Source of the DNA: a virus
Virus record (IMG/VR): IMGVR_UViG_3300034095_000166
Location: 1 to 25,632 of that record
Direction: 5' to 3' (one strand)
Length of the DNA stretch: 25,632 nucleotides
Shown here: positions 15,160-23,257 of the stretch, one piece after another
How positions within the stretch are numbered: position 1 is the stretch's first letter
Layout: the number at the start of each line of letters is the position of its first letter
Notes under the pieces: generated by a model
The model's input: the letters and a program-made list of their open reading frames with translations, nothing else
Databases searched by the model: none
Told to the model about the DNA's origin: nothing
Program-made: the position numbers and the translations under genes

Positions 15160-16013
15160 TCAATCTCATCAGTGTTATAAATTTGAGTTATGAAACCATA
15201 ATCATCGTCGGAATTTATTTCAATATAAGGCACAGTTCCTGTGTTGGCGTTTGGACCTCCATAGTAATTTATAGGATTGCCATTAGCGTCTAAACCTGGC
15301 TGAACTGTTACCTTCTCGGCCATTTGAGTTATACCTCTACCCTGAGCGGCAGTATTTGTAGAAGGTATATAAAACTGTGTTCTAACGAACTTAATAATAC
15401 CAGAGGATTTAACAGGTCCGTAAAGATAACCTTTCAATACAAAATCCAACTGCCAAATTATAGCTCTTCTTTCAGTATATGCTCCATCATAATTATCAGA
15501 ATAACTAATGTTATTTAGAATGATTGGTATGTCCATTGTAACATTAACTTCTGGAATTAAATTACAAGTAGTTGTCCAATCTGGAGTAAAATACGGAAGT
15601 ATCTGTTCAATAATTTTAGTTCCATCTTCAGCGTTTTTAGCGTAGATAAAAACCTTAAAATCTATATTGTAAGGAACAGGATTATATTGATATTTGAACT
15701 TATCAGCGTCAGTAGCGTCTTTGACAGAAACCTTACCAATAGTGTTTAATTTTCTAGAGCCATCATAAACCATTTTGCCCATCTCGAAAGAGATCATAGG
15801 CAATGGCGCTACTGCTGTTTGAGCGTCTAAACCTGGATCTTGTGTAATACGAGCCAGCATTTTATCTTTAGGAGCGTATGTAATTGGAACCCTTAAAAGA
15901 GCAGTAACATCCCCAGCTGTGTTTGTTCTAGTAATTCGAATCTGATTTAGCAAAGTTCCCATAAGAATTACATATTTTCTTATAAGACCAAAATAAAACG
16001 GCGAACCAAACAT
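15156..16013 (-). CDS. gp15: Tail terminator / sheath stabiliser gp15
   Basis: This 285-residue protein (T4: 272) closes the head-proximal end of the contracted or extended tail and joins it to the neck. It matches T4 gp15 along most of its length: MFGSPFYFGLIRKYVILMG against the T4 start MFGYFYNSSFRRYATLMG, RVPITYAPKDKMLARI, YNPVPYNIDFKVFIYAKNAED, IIEQILPYFTPDWTTT (about residues 133-148) and RRAIIWQLDFVLKGYLYGPV. The TAATG overlap with gp14 confirms the start. Confidence 0.95.
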   Translation of the reverse strand: MFGSPFYFGLIRKYVILMGTLLNQIRITRTNTAGDVTALLRVPITYAPKDKMLARITQDPGLDAQTAVAPLPMISFEMGKMVYDGSRKLNTIGKVSVKDATDADKFKYQYNPVPYNIDFKVFIYAKNAEDGTKIIEQILPYFTPDWTTTCNLIPEVNVTMDIPIILNNISYSDNYDGAYTERRAIIWQLDFVLKGYLYGPVKSSGIIKFVRTQFYIPSTNTAAQGRGITQMAEKVTVQPGLDANGNPINYYGGPNANTGTVPYIEINSDDDYGFITQIYNTDEIE

Positions 16014-16741
16014 TAAATTTTACCTTCGCTAAATGGATCTATTGAACTAAAGTCTACAAATAAATCTGACTCTTGTTGTATTTCTTCGTTATCAGAAGCA
16101 TGTATAAGATCGTTCATTGAAGAATTTTCCAGAACTATATAATCTCCGTCTTCAGTCAAAATAGGCAATTCATTCGAGCTTTCTTCTTTGATAGTCCAAT
16201 CAAGAATATTGATATCATATTTTTTCTGAATAGCATCTATTTCAGGAATACCGGTATTGATAAGTTCGCCTGAATACTCAAATACTTCACAAGTCATTTC
16301 CCATGTTTGTAAAGCGCCAAGCTGGTAAAACATCTCGTACTTATTTACATATTTTATTTGAAAAGCTCTTTGATTCAATGGAAACCAAATTAGGTCGCCT
16401 TCGTTTGGTCTTACCTGAGTAGTAAACTCTCCGACTTCATCGTTAAAAATTCTACGAGCGACCGAGAACACAACCTGATTACGGATTTCAACGCCAAACT
16501 TAGAAAGGAATTCTTGATCGCCGCTGAAACCATCAATAGATTTGATATACATTTCTATTGGGTAAGCTACTTCATATGACGATTGATCGTCTGCTCCATA
16601 CACATCATCATAATTGTTCAATTTACGAGGAATGTAGTATATATCGTGACCATATATTTTTATTGACTCAATAATTAAATTCTCAAGAAGCAGCTGCTCC
16701 TGAGATGCTTGAAAATTATTGAAGAAAAAATTAGTGGCCAT
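16013..16741 (-). CDS. gp14: Neck protein gp14
   Basis: This head-completion/neck protein, together with gp13, forms the connection below the portal. The 242-residue protein (T4: 256) has the family blocks NFQASQEQLLLENLIIESIKIYG followed by HDIYYIPR near the N-terminus, YPIEMYIKSIDGFSGDQEFLSKFG (residues ~80-103) and QVVFSVARRIF. It is followed by gp15 in a TAATG overlap and begins three bases after the gp13 stop, in the same operon. Confidence 0.94.
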   Translation of the reverse strand: MATNFFFNNFQASQEQLLLENLIIESIKIYGHDIYYIPRKLNNYDDVYGADDQSSYEVAYPIEMYIKSIDGFSGDQEFLSKFGVEIRNQVVFSVARRIFNDEVGEFTTQVRPNEGDLIWFPLNQRAFQIKYVNKYEMFYQLGALQTWEMTCEVFEYSGELINTGIPEIDAIQKKYDINILDWTIKEESSNELPILTEDGDYIVLENSSMNDLIHASDNEEIQQESDLFVDFSSIDPFSEGKI

Positions 16742-16743
16742 AA

Positions 16744-17484
16744 TTATCCAATCATGTCTACAGCTGGTAGCGAGTATGTGTAAATCATTTCACGCTCTAG
16801 ATCTGCTCTTTCCTGAGTGGCTTCATCGTATATTTTTTGACCATTAAAAGTCAGTCCACCTGGCATTTTCATACCTTCAAACTTCTTAAGGTTTTGACCC
16901 CATTGCTGTTTGATTAAACAAGCAGCATATCTTAGTAACCAACGATCGCTCCAAGCATCAGTATAAACAGCAGGATCAACAACTTGATATGCTTCAACGA
17001 TTAAATAATTACCCACAGCAACTTGATCCCAAGACATGTCGATATAAAGTCTATTAATGTGTCTATTGTATCTAAGTGGCTGTTGGCCAACTAGCATCTG
17101 TTCTAGAAACTGAACATGATTCATGGCCATATAATATGGCACCATAGAAACTGATGTTAAAGTGTAAAGATCATTCAACGCAATCTGGTAACGAATATTA
17201 AAAAGATTGTTTAAACCTAATGCAGAACCAAGAGGAAAAATGTTTACAGCTCCAATAATATTTTCTGGAAGCGTAATATACTTGTTGTCTATATCAGTTT
17301 GATCAATTTGTTTTTTGTAATATGTTTTTTCAGAACCATCAAAGTGATAATCCCAATAATATCTCAGAGCTTCGTCGATACGATCGGAAACTTGATCATC
17401 GTCAACGTTGATTTCAATAACTGGTTTACCCAATCTTCGTAAACAATTTTCAACAAATTCTGCTCTTGATGTTGGGATTGCCAT
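16744..17484 (-). CDS. gp13: Neck protein gp13
   Basis: This is the neck protein that binds the portal after packaging and prevents DNA loss. The 246-residue protein (T4: 309) is shorter than the T4 one but retains the N-terminal segment TSRAEFVENCLRRLGKPVIEINVD, the DRIDEALRYYWDYHFDGSEKTYYK block (about residues 31-54), FLEQMLVGQQPLRYNRHINRLYIDM and the C-terminal LRYAACLIKQQWGQNLKKFEGM. Its start directly abuts the stop of the upstream Cys-rich gene (TAAATG). Confidence 0.94.
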   Translation of the reverse strand: MAIPTSRAEFVENCLRRLGKPVIEINVDDDQVSDRIDEALRYYWDYHFDGSEKTYYKKQIDQTDIDNKYITLPENIIGAVNIFPLGSALGLNNLFNIRYQIALNDLYTLTSVSMVPYYMAMNHVQFLEQMLVGQQPLRYNRHINRLYIDMSWDQVAVGNYLIVEAYQVVDPAVYTDAWSDRWLLRYAACLIKQQWGQNLKKFEGMKMPGGLTFNGQKIYDEATQERADLEREMIYTYSLPAVDMIG

Positions 17485-17688
17485 TTATTGTTCCTGATTT
17501 TCTGAGTAACTATTCCACTTAGCGAGCGGACATCTAGATTCGGGGAATATAGTTTTTAATTTCATAAAACAACCGCATTCTTTACATGTAAAAAATGTCT
17601 TATCGAATTTTTCGCATTGATTGCAAACTTCTAATCTTTCTTTAGATTTTTTACTTCTTTCTTTCCAAACTTCTTTAACGTCTTTCAT
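17485..17688 (-). CDS. Small Cys-rich zinc-ribbon-like protein
   Basis: This 67-residue protein has a charged N-terminal helix (residues 1-20) followed by CNQC (22-25), CKECGC (35-40) and a late Cys in RCPLAKW (about 53-57). The spacing of two CxxC pairs suggests a structural zinc site. Similar short proteins, with a C-terminal CPLxKW, occur in many marine phages and are described as of unknown function. It sits tightly between the helper protein and gp13, with its stop abutting the gp13 start, so it is co-expressed with neck genes. A role in assembly or in transcription of late genes cannot be decided from the sequence. Confidence 0.82.
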   Translation of the reverse strand: MKDVKEVWKERSKKSKERLEVCNQCEKFDKTFFTCKECGCFMKLKTIFPESRCPLAKWNSYSENQEQ

Positions 17689-17690
17689 GA

Positions 17691-18248
17691 CTATTTATCA
17701 ATCACAAGTTCGTTAAATAAATTCTGCAATTCTAATAATTGTGTTTTGTCTATTTTATCTAAGTCTTCGGGTCTAGTTTCTAATAATCCGTATTCTTTTA
17801 TTTTTTTATAATATTTTGATAACAATTCATCAAAATTCTCAGGTTTTTTAATCCAATTATTAGAAGAAACAGACCAAACGTAATAATTGCCATCGTCAGG
17901 CGCAGAATACGGCGCATTCATAATTTTTCTCATGTTCTCATTATAATCTTTTACAGATTGAATAGCTAATTGTATTATTTCTTCTTCAGAAAGCGATGTT
18001 ATTTCGTAATGATCTGTCCATATTTCAGTATTGTATTCTTTAGATAACTCCTCGTCACTAATATAATGAACAGAAGAAAGTTTTTGATGAATTGCGACGT
18101 CTGGTAATGGCTTTCTTATAAATCTAGCATAACCTTCTGGTGGATTGTCAGGATCAAAATCTGAAAAAAGTAATCTCATGTTCCATTCTGCAATCGGGTG
18201 CTCATATGGTTTATTGTTTTTAATTTGAATAAAAAATTTTTCTGTCAT
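17691..18248 (-). CDS. Putative adhesin/tail-fibre helper protein
   Basis: This protein has 185 residues from the ATG at 18248. A reading frame opening at TTG (18260) is possible, but the ATG is preceded by GGAG at an ideal 6-base distance, so I take the ATG. The layout fits fibre-assembly chaperones: an N-terminal FFIQIKNNKPYEHPIAEWNM element, a middle YEITSLSEEEIIQLA helix start, a NYYVWSVSSNNWIKKP tail-like motif (around residues 126-141) and a helical C-terminus. It directly follows a glycine-rich adhesin gene, which supports an assembly role, but I cannot assign a family with certainty. Confidence 0.8.
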   Translation of the reverse strand: MTEKFFIQIKNNKPYEHPIAEWNMRLLFSDFDPDNPPEGYARFIRKPLPDVAIHQKLSSVHYISDEELSKEYNTEIWTDHYEITSLSEEEIIQLAIQSVKDYNENMRKIMNAPYSAPDDGNYYVWSVSSNNWIKKPENFDELLSKYYKKIKEYGLLETRPEDLDKIDKTQLLELQNLFNELVIDK

Positions 18249-18250
18249 GT

Positions 18251-18967
18251 TTAACTCCAAGATATCAAAACAGAACCATTGGCACCTGTTCCACCGGTGC
18301 CGCCGCCCCAGTCACGATTTCCTCCACCACCTGCGCCGCCCTGTCCTACTACTACTTGATAACTTGTTGACCAAGTAGGATGACCCGCTGTAGAATTGAA
18401 AGTCCAAGATTTAGTCTGTCTATTTCCTGTACCACCCGACCGGCCGCCGCATCCACCATTAGGAGATCCACCAGCACCACCTGCGCCTCCGCCAGCGCCT
18501 TGATCAGTACCACCAGAACCAGTTCCGTTTCCTCCCCCAGGACCACTTCCGCCGCATTCGGGTGCACTATTTCCACCAAACCCGCCTCCTCCAATTACTG
18601 GAGTTGAAGAAACAAATCTTGATTCTCCGCCATTTGTGCCAGGCAAACCAGGGCAATTGCCTAAAAACCCGCATGGGTAAAAAAATGTTCCGCCACCTCC
18701 ACCGCCGCCACCAGCACCTCTGACATCAACATTTAATGTTTGATATGGAAGAGTTAGAAATGTATACGTTCCAGGAGTGCTGTAACTATTACTTCCTGCT
18801 ACAGGTTTGCCTCGTGCATTTGTCATACTTATCTGAGCTGCACTAGTAGGAACATCTAATAAAATTCTAACATTAGTATCATTTAAACTTATTTGAGCTG
18901 TTGCATTGTTATAAACAATACTTGCAATGTCAGAAAATGATATAGCGCCTGAACTAGGAGTTGGCAT
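18251..18967 (-). CDS. Glycine-rich tail adhesin
   Basis: This 238-residue protein has an N-terminal capping or attachment part (MPTPSSGAISFSDI..., residues 1-83) ending in the strand pattern TPGTYTFLTLPYQTLNVDVRGAGGG. It is followed by a Gly-rich region (84-182 and 208-231) with GGxGG and GGGG runs and six Cys, and ends with NGSVLISWS. This architecture matches phage Gly-rich fibre-tip proteins. The T2/S16-type gp38 adhesins use a polyglycine sandwich with receptor loops between Gly-rich strands, so the non-Gly segments (about 93-127 and 182-207) are candidate receptor loops. That is an analogy from composition, not homology shown here. The ribosome site GGAG and TAATG overlap join it to the upstream S74 fibre gene. 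Confidence 0.85.
   Translation of the reverse strand: MPTPSSGAISFSDIASIVYNNATAQISLNDTNVRILLDVPTSAAQISMTNARGKPVAGSNSYSTPGTYTFLTLPYQTLNVDVRGAGGGGGGGGTFFYPCGFLGNCPGLPGTNGGESRFVSSTPVIGGGGFGGNSAPECGGSGPGGGNGTGSGGTDQGAGGGAGGAGGSPNGGCGGRSGGTGNRQTKSWTFNSTAGHPTWSTSYQVVVGQGGAGGGGNRDWGGGTGGTGANGSVLISWS
18255..18258 (-). promoter_or_regulatory. Ribosome site deciding the start of the helper gene
   Basis: GGAG on the minus strand lies 6 bases upstream of the ATG at 18248, and overlaps the last codons of the adhesin gene. It excludes the upstream TTG as the main start because that TTG lies directly at this site. Confidence 0.75.
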
Positions 18968-21915
18968 TATTTATTCTCCAACATTTTTTTAAGTTCGTCA
19001 ATTTGATTTTGTTGTTCTTTGATTGCTTCGATTAGAATTGCAAACAAACCTCTATCGCGCAAAGATAGATAACCGTCTTCGCCTTCACGAACTAGATCTG
19101 GAAATACTTCTTGGACGTTCTGTGCAATCAAACCAATATCATTATTGATACCAGCAAAATCACGTTCAGCGGTTCCTTTTTTCCAATTATAAGTAACGCC
19201 TTGAAGTCTTTTTACTTTATCTAGTGTGTTTGAAAATGGTGTAATATTTTCCTTTAATCTTTCGTCAGAAACCGAACCAAATGCAGTAATATTACCATTG
19301 GCCACGAAATTACCACTTGGATCTAATGCGGCCTTTGCTGAACCACCGGCTACAAAATAAACAGAGGCGCTAACAGAAGTACCCACAAAAAGACCAGAAG
19401 AATTTACTGCGATTTGGGCTGTTTGTGTATTTTGAGTAGCGTTTGTGAATTGTAATATAGCAGTATTTGAGTCACTACCACCGCCTGGATAAATTCTAAT
19501 ACCATAATCACCAGAGCCAGTCCTAAAAACTCCACCAAGACTGGTTATATTATGATGAGTAGCAAATACCGCTGAATTAATTATAACATTACCATTAGCT
19601 TGCACACTCATAACGTTAGCGCCACTAGAATTAGCAGCTACAAACGGTAGACCGCCATTAGATCTAGCATAGACTCCAGTGCCATTACTTTGATTAAAGA
19701 AATATCCTGCAACTGAAGAAGAATCAGTTGTTGGTTGTGTGAACCCTGCAACAGCCCAACCACCGCCAACATTGGCAGAGCCAAGAACGCCTATACCAGC
19801 TCCAGAAACTCCAAGAACAGCGAAACCATTAGCGTTGTATCCACCAATAGCAGCTCCGCCTTTGTTGTTAGAATTATTAAATGTGTTACTATTATAAGTT
19901 ACTGTTAGACCATTAATGTCTAGGTTAGTAGCATTACCAGAAGGTCCAGCAATAGTTACCAAAGCATTAGGGGTAGCAGTACCAATACCAATATTACCGT
20001 TAGCTGAAATACTCATAAATTCTACAGTATTATTAGCAGCAACGAATGGTCTACCAGTTCTGGATTGAGCGTAAACACCAACGCCAGCATTAGCTATACC
20101 TGCTAAAGCTGTTTCTGACCCAAAATAGGTTTGAAAATAACCACCATATCCAGTATTAGCATAACCAGCAACAGCAACAGATGTTGTACCAAAAGTGTTA
20201 GATACACCAATAATTCCAGCAAAACCATTTTCAGTTTTGGAGTTCAAACCATTACCTGTATTGGATTGAAAATAACCAGCTCCTCTACCATCGGTGCTAA
20301 TTACCGTAATTCTTTCGCCAGGAGTAGCAGTGCCAATACCAATGCTACCATTACTAGCGATACGCATACCTTTGTTATCAGAAGACCATGGTCCAATGAC
20401 CAAAGCGCCAGTATCAGCCGAACCATCAGAATATATTAAAGTATGATCATTAGTTTGTACTAATGGATTCCAAGAGCCAACGGTCGACCGACTGTTCAAC
20501 ATGGACCAATATAAACCTTCATCCAAATATATTTCGCCCGCAGAGGCTGCGCCCGAACTTCTGGTTATATGTAATCTAGTTCTAGGCGATGAATTGCTGA
20601 AACCAATGTTGCCATTAGCTTCAACAGACATAAATTCTACAGTAGCATTAGAAGCAACGAAAGGTCTACCACCTGTTGAGGCCGCCGCTCTAACGCCAAT
20701 ACCATTACTTTGGTTAAGAAAAAAGCCTGCATGTGCAGAAGAATTAGTTGTTGCATGAGCATAACCTGCAACAGCAACACCACCACCAGAGTTAGCAACT
20801 CCAACAATACCTATACCAGCGCTAGATCTACCAAGAACAGCAAAACCATTGGCGTTATACCCACCAATAGCAGCTCCGCCTACATTAGAAGAACTGGTGA
20901 ATGTGTTACTATTATAAGTTACTGTTAGGCCGTTAATGTCTAGGTTAGTAGCATTAGTGGTTGGGCCTACAATAGTCACCAGAGCATTAGGGGTGGCAGT
21001 GCCTATACCAATATTACCGTTAGCGACTATTCGGGCTGCTGTGCCAAAAGTAGAAGTATTAGTTGACACTACTAGCGAAACAGCGTTTACTAAAGTAGAA
21101 TTAGCAGTGAAAGAAGTACCAACTGTATGACTGGCTGCATTAATGATTCCAGTGTAAACACCAGTAGCATTAGCAATTGTTGACGTTCCTACAGAATGTA
21201 CTGCTGCATTAATTATAGGAGTATAAACACCAGTAGAATTAGCAATTGTTAATGTTCCTACAGAATGTACTGCTGCGTTAATTATAGGAGTATAAACACC
21301 AGTAGAATTAGCTATTGTAGAAGTTCCAACTGTATAAGAAGCAGCGTTTATACTAGTAGTATTGATTGAACCATTAACGACTAATTTAACTGCAGGGGTT
21401 GAATCGCCTATACCAATATTACCATTAGCTGAAATGCTCATATATTCTGCAGTATTACTAGCAGCAACGAATGGTCTACCGCCAAAAGATCTAGCATAGA
21501 CTCCAGTGCCATTACTTTGATTAAAGAAATATCCTGCAATTGAAGAAGAATCTGCCGTTGAATGGGCGTAACCTGCAACTCCTTGACCGCCACCAACGTT
21601 AGCAGCACCAATAACGCCTATACCGGCCCCTGATTTACCAAGAACACCAAAACCATTAGCGTTATAACCACCAATAGCTGCAGCACCAGTATTTACCGAA
21701 CTAGTGAATGTGTTACTATTATAAGTTACAGTCAAACCATTAATATTTAAATTAGTTGCGTTAGTGGTCGGACCTACAATAGTCACCAGAGCATTAGGGG
21801 TAGCAGTGCCAACGCCGACGTTGCCATTGGCAACTATATATACTGAGTTACCTATTGTGACGTTATTAGTTCCGGTAACTAGACCATTTTTTACGACGAA
21901 ATCTTTATCTGCCAT
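18967..21915 (-). CDS. Long tail fibre with C-terminal S74 self-cleaving chaperone domain
   Basis: This 982-residue trimeric fibre candidate begins MADKDFVVKNGLV, a common attachment end of T4-like fibres. The shaft contains three ~142-residue repeats (residues ~29-170, 298-439, 638-779) with a fourth diverged copy (about 518-640). Each copy runs from ANGNxGxGTATP through LTVTYNSNTF and AAIGGYNANGF to RPFVA(A). Between copies 1 and 2 there are three 23-residue repeats (GTSTIANSTGVYTPIINAAV...; 197-265). The end (about 880-982) is a Peptidase_S74 intramolecular chaperone: SDERLKENI (883-891) carries the Ser and Lys, five residues apart, that in endosialidase-type fibres cut the chaperone off after trimerisation. 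GLIAQNVQEVFPDLV and a C-terminal coiled coil (EAIKEQQNQIDELKKML) follow. Mature length is therefore probably about 882 residues. Confidence 0.93.
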   Translation of the reverse strand: MADKDFVVKNGLVTGTNNVTIGNSVYIVANGNVGVGTATPNALVTIVGPTTNATNLNINGLTVTYNSNTFTSSVNTGAAAIGGYNANGFGVLGKSGAGIGVIGAANVGGGQGVAGYAHSTADSSSIAGYFFNQSNGTGVYARSFGGRPFVAASNTAEYMSISANGNIGIGDSTPAVKLVVNGSINTTSINAASYTVGTSTIANSTGVYTPIINAAVHSVGTLTIANSTGVYTPIINAAVHSVGTSTIANATGVYTGIINAASHTVGTSFTANSTLVNAVSLVVSTNTSTFGTAARIVANGNIGIGTATPNALVTIVGPTTNATNLDINGLTVTYNSNTFTSSSNVGGAAIGGYNANGFAVLGRSSAGIGIVGVANSGGGVAVAGYAHATTNSSAHAGFFLNQSNGIGVRAAASTGGRPFVASNATVEFMSVEANGNIGFSNSSPRTRLHITRSSGAASAGEIYLDEGLYWSMLNSRSTVGSWNPLVQTNDHTLIYSDGSADTGALVIGPWSSDNKGMRIASNGSIGIGTATPGERITVISTDGRGAGYFQSNTGNGLNSKTENGFAGIIGVSNTFGTTSVAVAGYANTGYGGYFQTYFGSETALAGIANAGVGVYAQSRTGRPFVAANNTVEFMSISANGNIGIGTATPNALVTIAGPSGNATNLDINGLTVTYNSNTFNNSNNKGGAAIGGYNANGFAVLGVSGAGIGVLGSANVGGGWAVAGFTQPTTDSSSVAGYFFNQSNGTGVYARSNGGLPFVAANSSGANVMSVQANGNVIINSAVFATHHNITSLGGVFRTGSGDYGIRIYPGGGSDSNTAILQFTNATQNTQTAQIAVNSSGLFVGTSVSASVYFVAGGSAKAALDPSGNFVANGNITAFGSVSDERLKENITPFSNTLDKVKRLQGVTYNWKKGTAERDFAGINNDIGLIAQNVQEVFPDLVREGEDGYLSLRDRGLFAILIEAIKEQQNQIDELKKMLENK
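19579..20004 (-). repeat. Fibre module, copy 3
   Basis: Third ~142-codon module of the S74 fibre (residues 638-779). It shares PNALVTIAGP, NATNLDINGLTVTYNSNTF and GGAAIGGYNANGFAVLG with the other copies. The limits are approximate. Confidence 0.75.
20599..21024 (-). repeat. Fibre module, copy 2
   Basis: Second ~142-codon module (residues 298-439), near identical to copy 1 over the first half at the DNA level (for example around 20898-20955 versus 21706-21763). The second half has diverged more. The limits are approximate. Confidence 0.75.
21121..21327 (-). repeat. Three tandem 69-base repeats in the fibre shaft
   Basis: Three in-frame 23-codon units (residues 197-265) with the pattern GTxTIANxTGVYTxIINAAxHxV. 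They are flanked by half units. The same unit occurs in the fibre gene at the window end (25441-25632), which indicates exchange or shared ancestry. Confidence 0.9.
21406..21831 (-). repeat. Fibre module, copy 1
   Basis: First ~142-codon module (residues 29-170), with NALVTIVGPTTNATNLNINGL and AAIGGYNANGFGVLGKSGAG. The limits are approximate. Confidence 0.75.
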
Positions 21916-21950
21916 GGTTCCCTATCCCCTTGTTGGCTTTGTTTTTATAA

Positions 21951-21957
21951 TATTTAG
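21951..21957 (-). promoter_or_regulatory. Possible late-promoter variant for the S74 fibre
   Basis: The minus strand reads CTAAATA in the 85-base gap before the S74 fibre gene, 36 bases upstream of its ATG. The surrounding ATATGACTAAATA is identical to the string before the homing endonuclease palindrome. The weak match and small sample limit confidence. Confidence 0.35.
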
Positions 21958-22000
21958 TCATATCCAAGGTTAGATTGCTCGCTCTATGTTGTAAATAGAT

Positions 22001-22246
22001 TTATTGTAATCCTAATGCTTCTTTCAATTCGTCAATAGTTAGACCAACACGCTGCAGTTTTTCCTGAACTGTTGGTTCTGGTAATGATTCTGGTAATGGT
22101 TCAGGCTCTTCTGGTTTGTTACCTTTTTTTAACCATGCCTGATATTCTGCCCATTCTTCTGGATTATTGGGACCTAATATCATACCATCTGTTAGTCTTA
22201 CAACCGCATTTGTATGGAGCCTTGATTTATAATTAAGTTTTGTCAT
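22001..22246 (-). CDS. Small chaperone-like protein of the fibre cluster
   Basis: This 81-residue protein has the pattern VVRLTDGMILGPNNPEEWAEYQAWLKKGNKPEEPEPLPE (residues 16-54), a short W-x-x-Y-x-x-W-L element followed by a Pro/Glu linker and a helical end (TVQEKLQRVGLTIDELKEALGL). Elements of this kind are common in phage tail-fibre assembly and tip-associated proteins. The start shares TAATG with the upstream fibre-tip gene, so the two are made together. A helper or connector role is inferred. Confidence 0.75.
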   Translation of the reverse strand: MTKLNYKSRLHTNAVVRLTDGMILGPNNPEEWAEYQAWLKKGNKPEEPEPLPESLPEPTVQEKLQRVGLTIDELKEALGLQ

Positions 22247-22830
22247 TAGTTATATCCATATGCTCTTACTGTCCCTGTGATGTTTCCTGATGATGCATAC
22301 ATTTGAAATCCGGTTATAGCAACCGTTGATGCTGTATACCATCCTCCACCAATATACAAAGCAGTATATCCTGTCGTGTATGTCGGACCATTAACTTTGT
22401 AATCCCAAGTTTTATAAGTAGAACCCGTCACATTATAAAGATACATAGTACCACATATACCAGATCCACCACTGGCTGTTGTAATGAAATATGACGGATA
22501 AGTCATTGTTAATTGTGTTGCTGACACTGAATGGAATGCACCAGTATTGGTATTGTATAAACCATAACCCATACTTTGATAACCAGCCGCTGCGTTGAGA
22601 TATGCGCCGCCACCATATAACTGAAAATAAAGAGTCACCGACTGAGTTACAGGCAACAGATTTTCAAACACCAATTCGTAATTTCTATAACCAGAAAGAA
22701 CAGTAGTAGCGAGAGAAGCGACATTCGTGCCGGTGATCGTAGTAACCAAGTTTCTTGATCCATTACCGGTTGCCACAATACTGTTATCCGGATATGTGAT
22801 ACCACTGGTGCCGTTTATAGTGATCGCCAT
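22246..22830 (-). CDS. Small fibre/tip protein
   Basis: This 194-residue protein begins MAITINGTSGITYPDNSIVATG, an N-terminal segment common in phage tail fibres. The rest is rich in Tyr, Gly, Thr and Ser with alternating hydrophobic residues (YELVFENLLPVTQSVTLYFQLYGGG), ending ITGFQMYASSGNITGTVRAYGYN, like jelly-roll type receptor-binding tips. It is followed by the small chaperone-like gene in a TAATG overlap. No catalytic motif is visible. It begins four bases after the stop of the preceding chaperone-like gene. Confidence 0.8.
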   Translation of the reverse strand: MAITINGTSGITYPDNSIVATGNGSRNLVTTITGTNVASLATTVLSGYRNYELVFENLLPVTQSVTLYFQLYGGGAYLNAAAGYQSMGYGLYNTNTGAFHSVSATQLTMTYPSYFITTASGGSGICGTMYLYNVTGSTYKTWDYKVNGPTYTTGYTALYIGGGWYTASTVAITGFQMYASSGNITGTVRAYGYN

Positions 22831-22834
22831 CTAG

Positions 22835-23245
22835 TTACTGCCCACAAGTAAGCGTTAAAAGTTCTTCAAGAGTAGTCGTAGAATCCACTACCTGAGTAAT
22901 GTTACGAAGGCGGTTCTTTTCAGCAACAATAGCAGTTGTATCAGCACCAGTCTCTAATGCCTTCATAAAAAGAACATCCTGTGCGGCCAACAATGGAGCA
23001 CGTTCTGAACGAAGACGGTTCTTTGTGATCTCTTGGGCCTTAGTAAAGTTTACTGTTACTTCCTTAGCATCTATTTCCCAGGCATCAGTAAACTCTATAT
23101 GCTCTGGAAGGTCAGAGGTATCAACAATACGAGCAAGATTACCTAGACCACCTTTGTCTAAAATCTCTTGTGCTGAAAATTCTTTGGAAGGCGAGGTGAT
23201 AGCAACACCACCCTGTCCATTCTGTGAAATGATTACCTGTGTCAT
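22835..23245 (-). CDS. Tail-fibre assembly chaperone-like protein
   Basis: This 136-residue protein has an N-terminal beta-like part (QVIISQNGQGGVAITSP), WEIDAKEVTVNFTKAQ, then a helical segment KNRLRSERAPLLAAQDVLFMKALETG followed by AEKNRLRNITQVVDS (residues ~75-122). The latter is the KxxxRxxRxPLLxxxDxxFxxALE...LRDxT pattern of many prophage and phage fibre-assembly proteins. The same pattern forms the C-terminus of the 258-residue protein at 23662-24438. It has a good AGGAG ribosome site and follows a small fibre protein by 12 bases. Confidence 0.82.
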   Translation of the reverse strand: MTQVIISQNGQGGVAITSPSKEFSAQEILDKGGLGNLARIVDTSDLPEHIEFTDAWEIDAKEVTVNFTKAQEITKNRLRSERAPLLAAQDVLFMKALETGADTTAIVAEKNRLRNITQVVDSTTTLEELLTLTCGQ

Positions 23246-23257
23246 TTTATCTCCTGA

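Noticed and set aside
17692-17699. GATAAATA on the minus strand as a late promoter for gp13
   Set aside because: The transcript would start at the ATG of the Cys-rich gene, and the word is formed by ordinary codons and the stop of the preceding gene; it may be chance.
18249-18260. TTG start four codons upstream for the adhesin helper
   Set aside because: The TTG is part of the ribosome site of the better ATG at 18248.
20131-21973. Several plus-strand frames within the S74 fibre gene
   Set aside because: They are antisense reflections of the repeated fibre modules, which is why related sequences such as VGPTIVTRALGVAVP recur in them.
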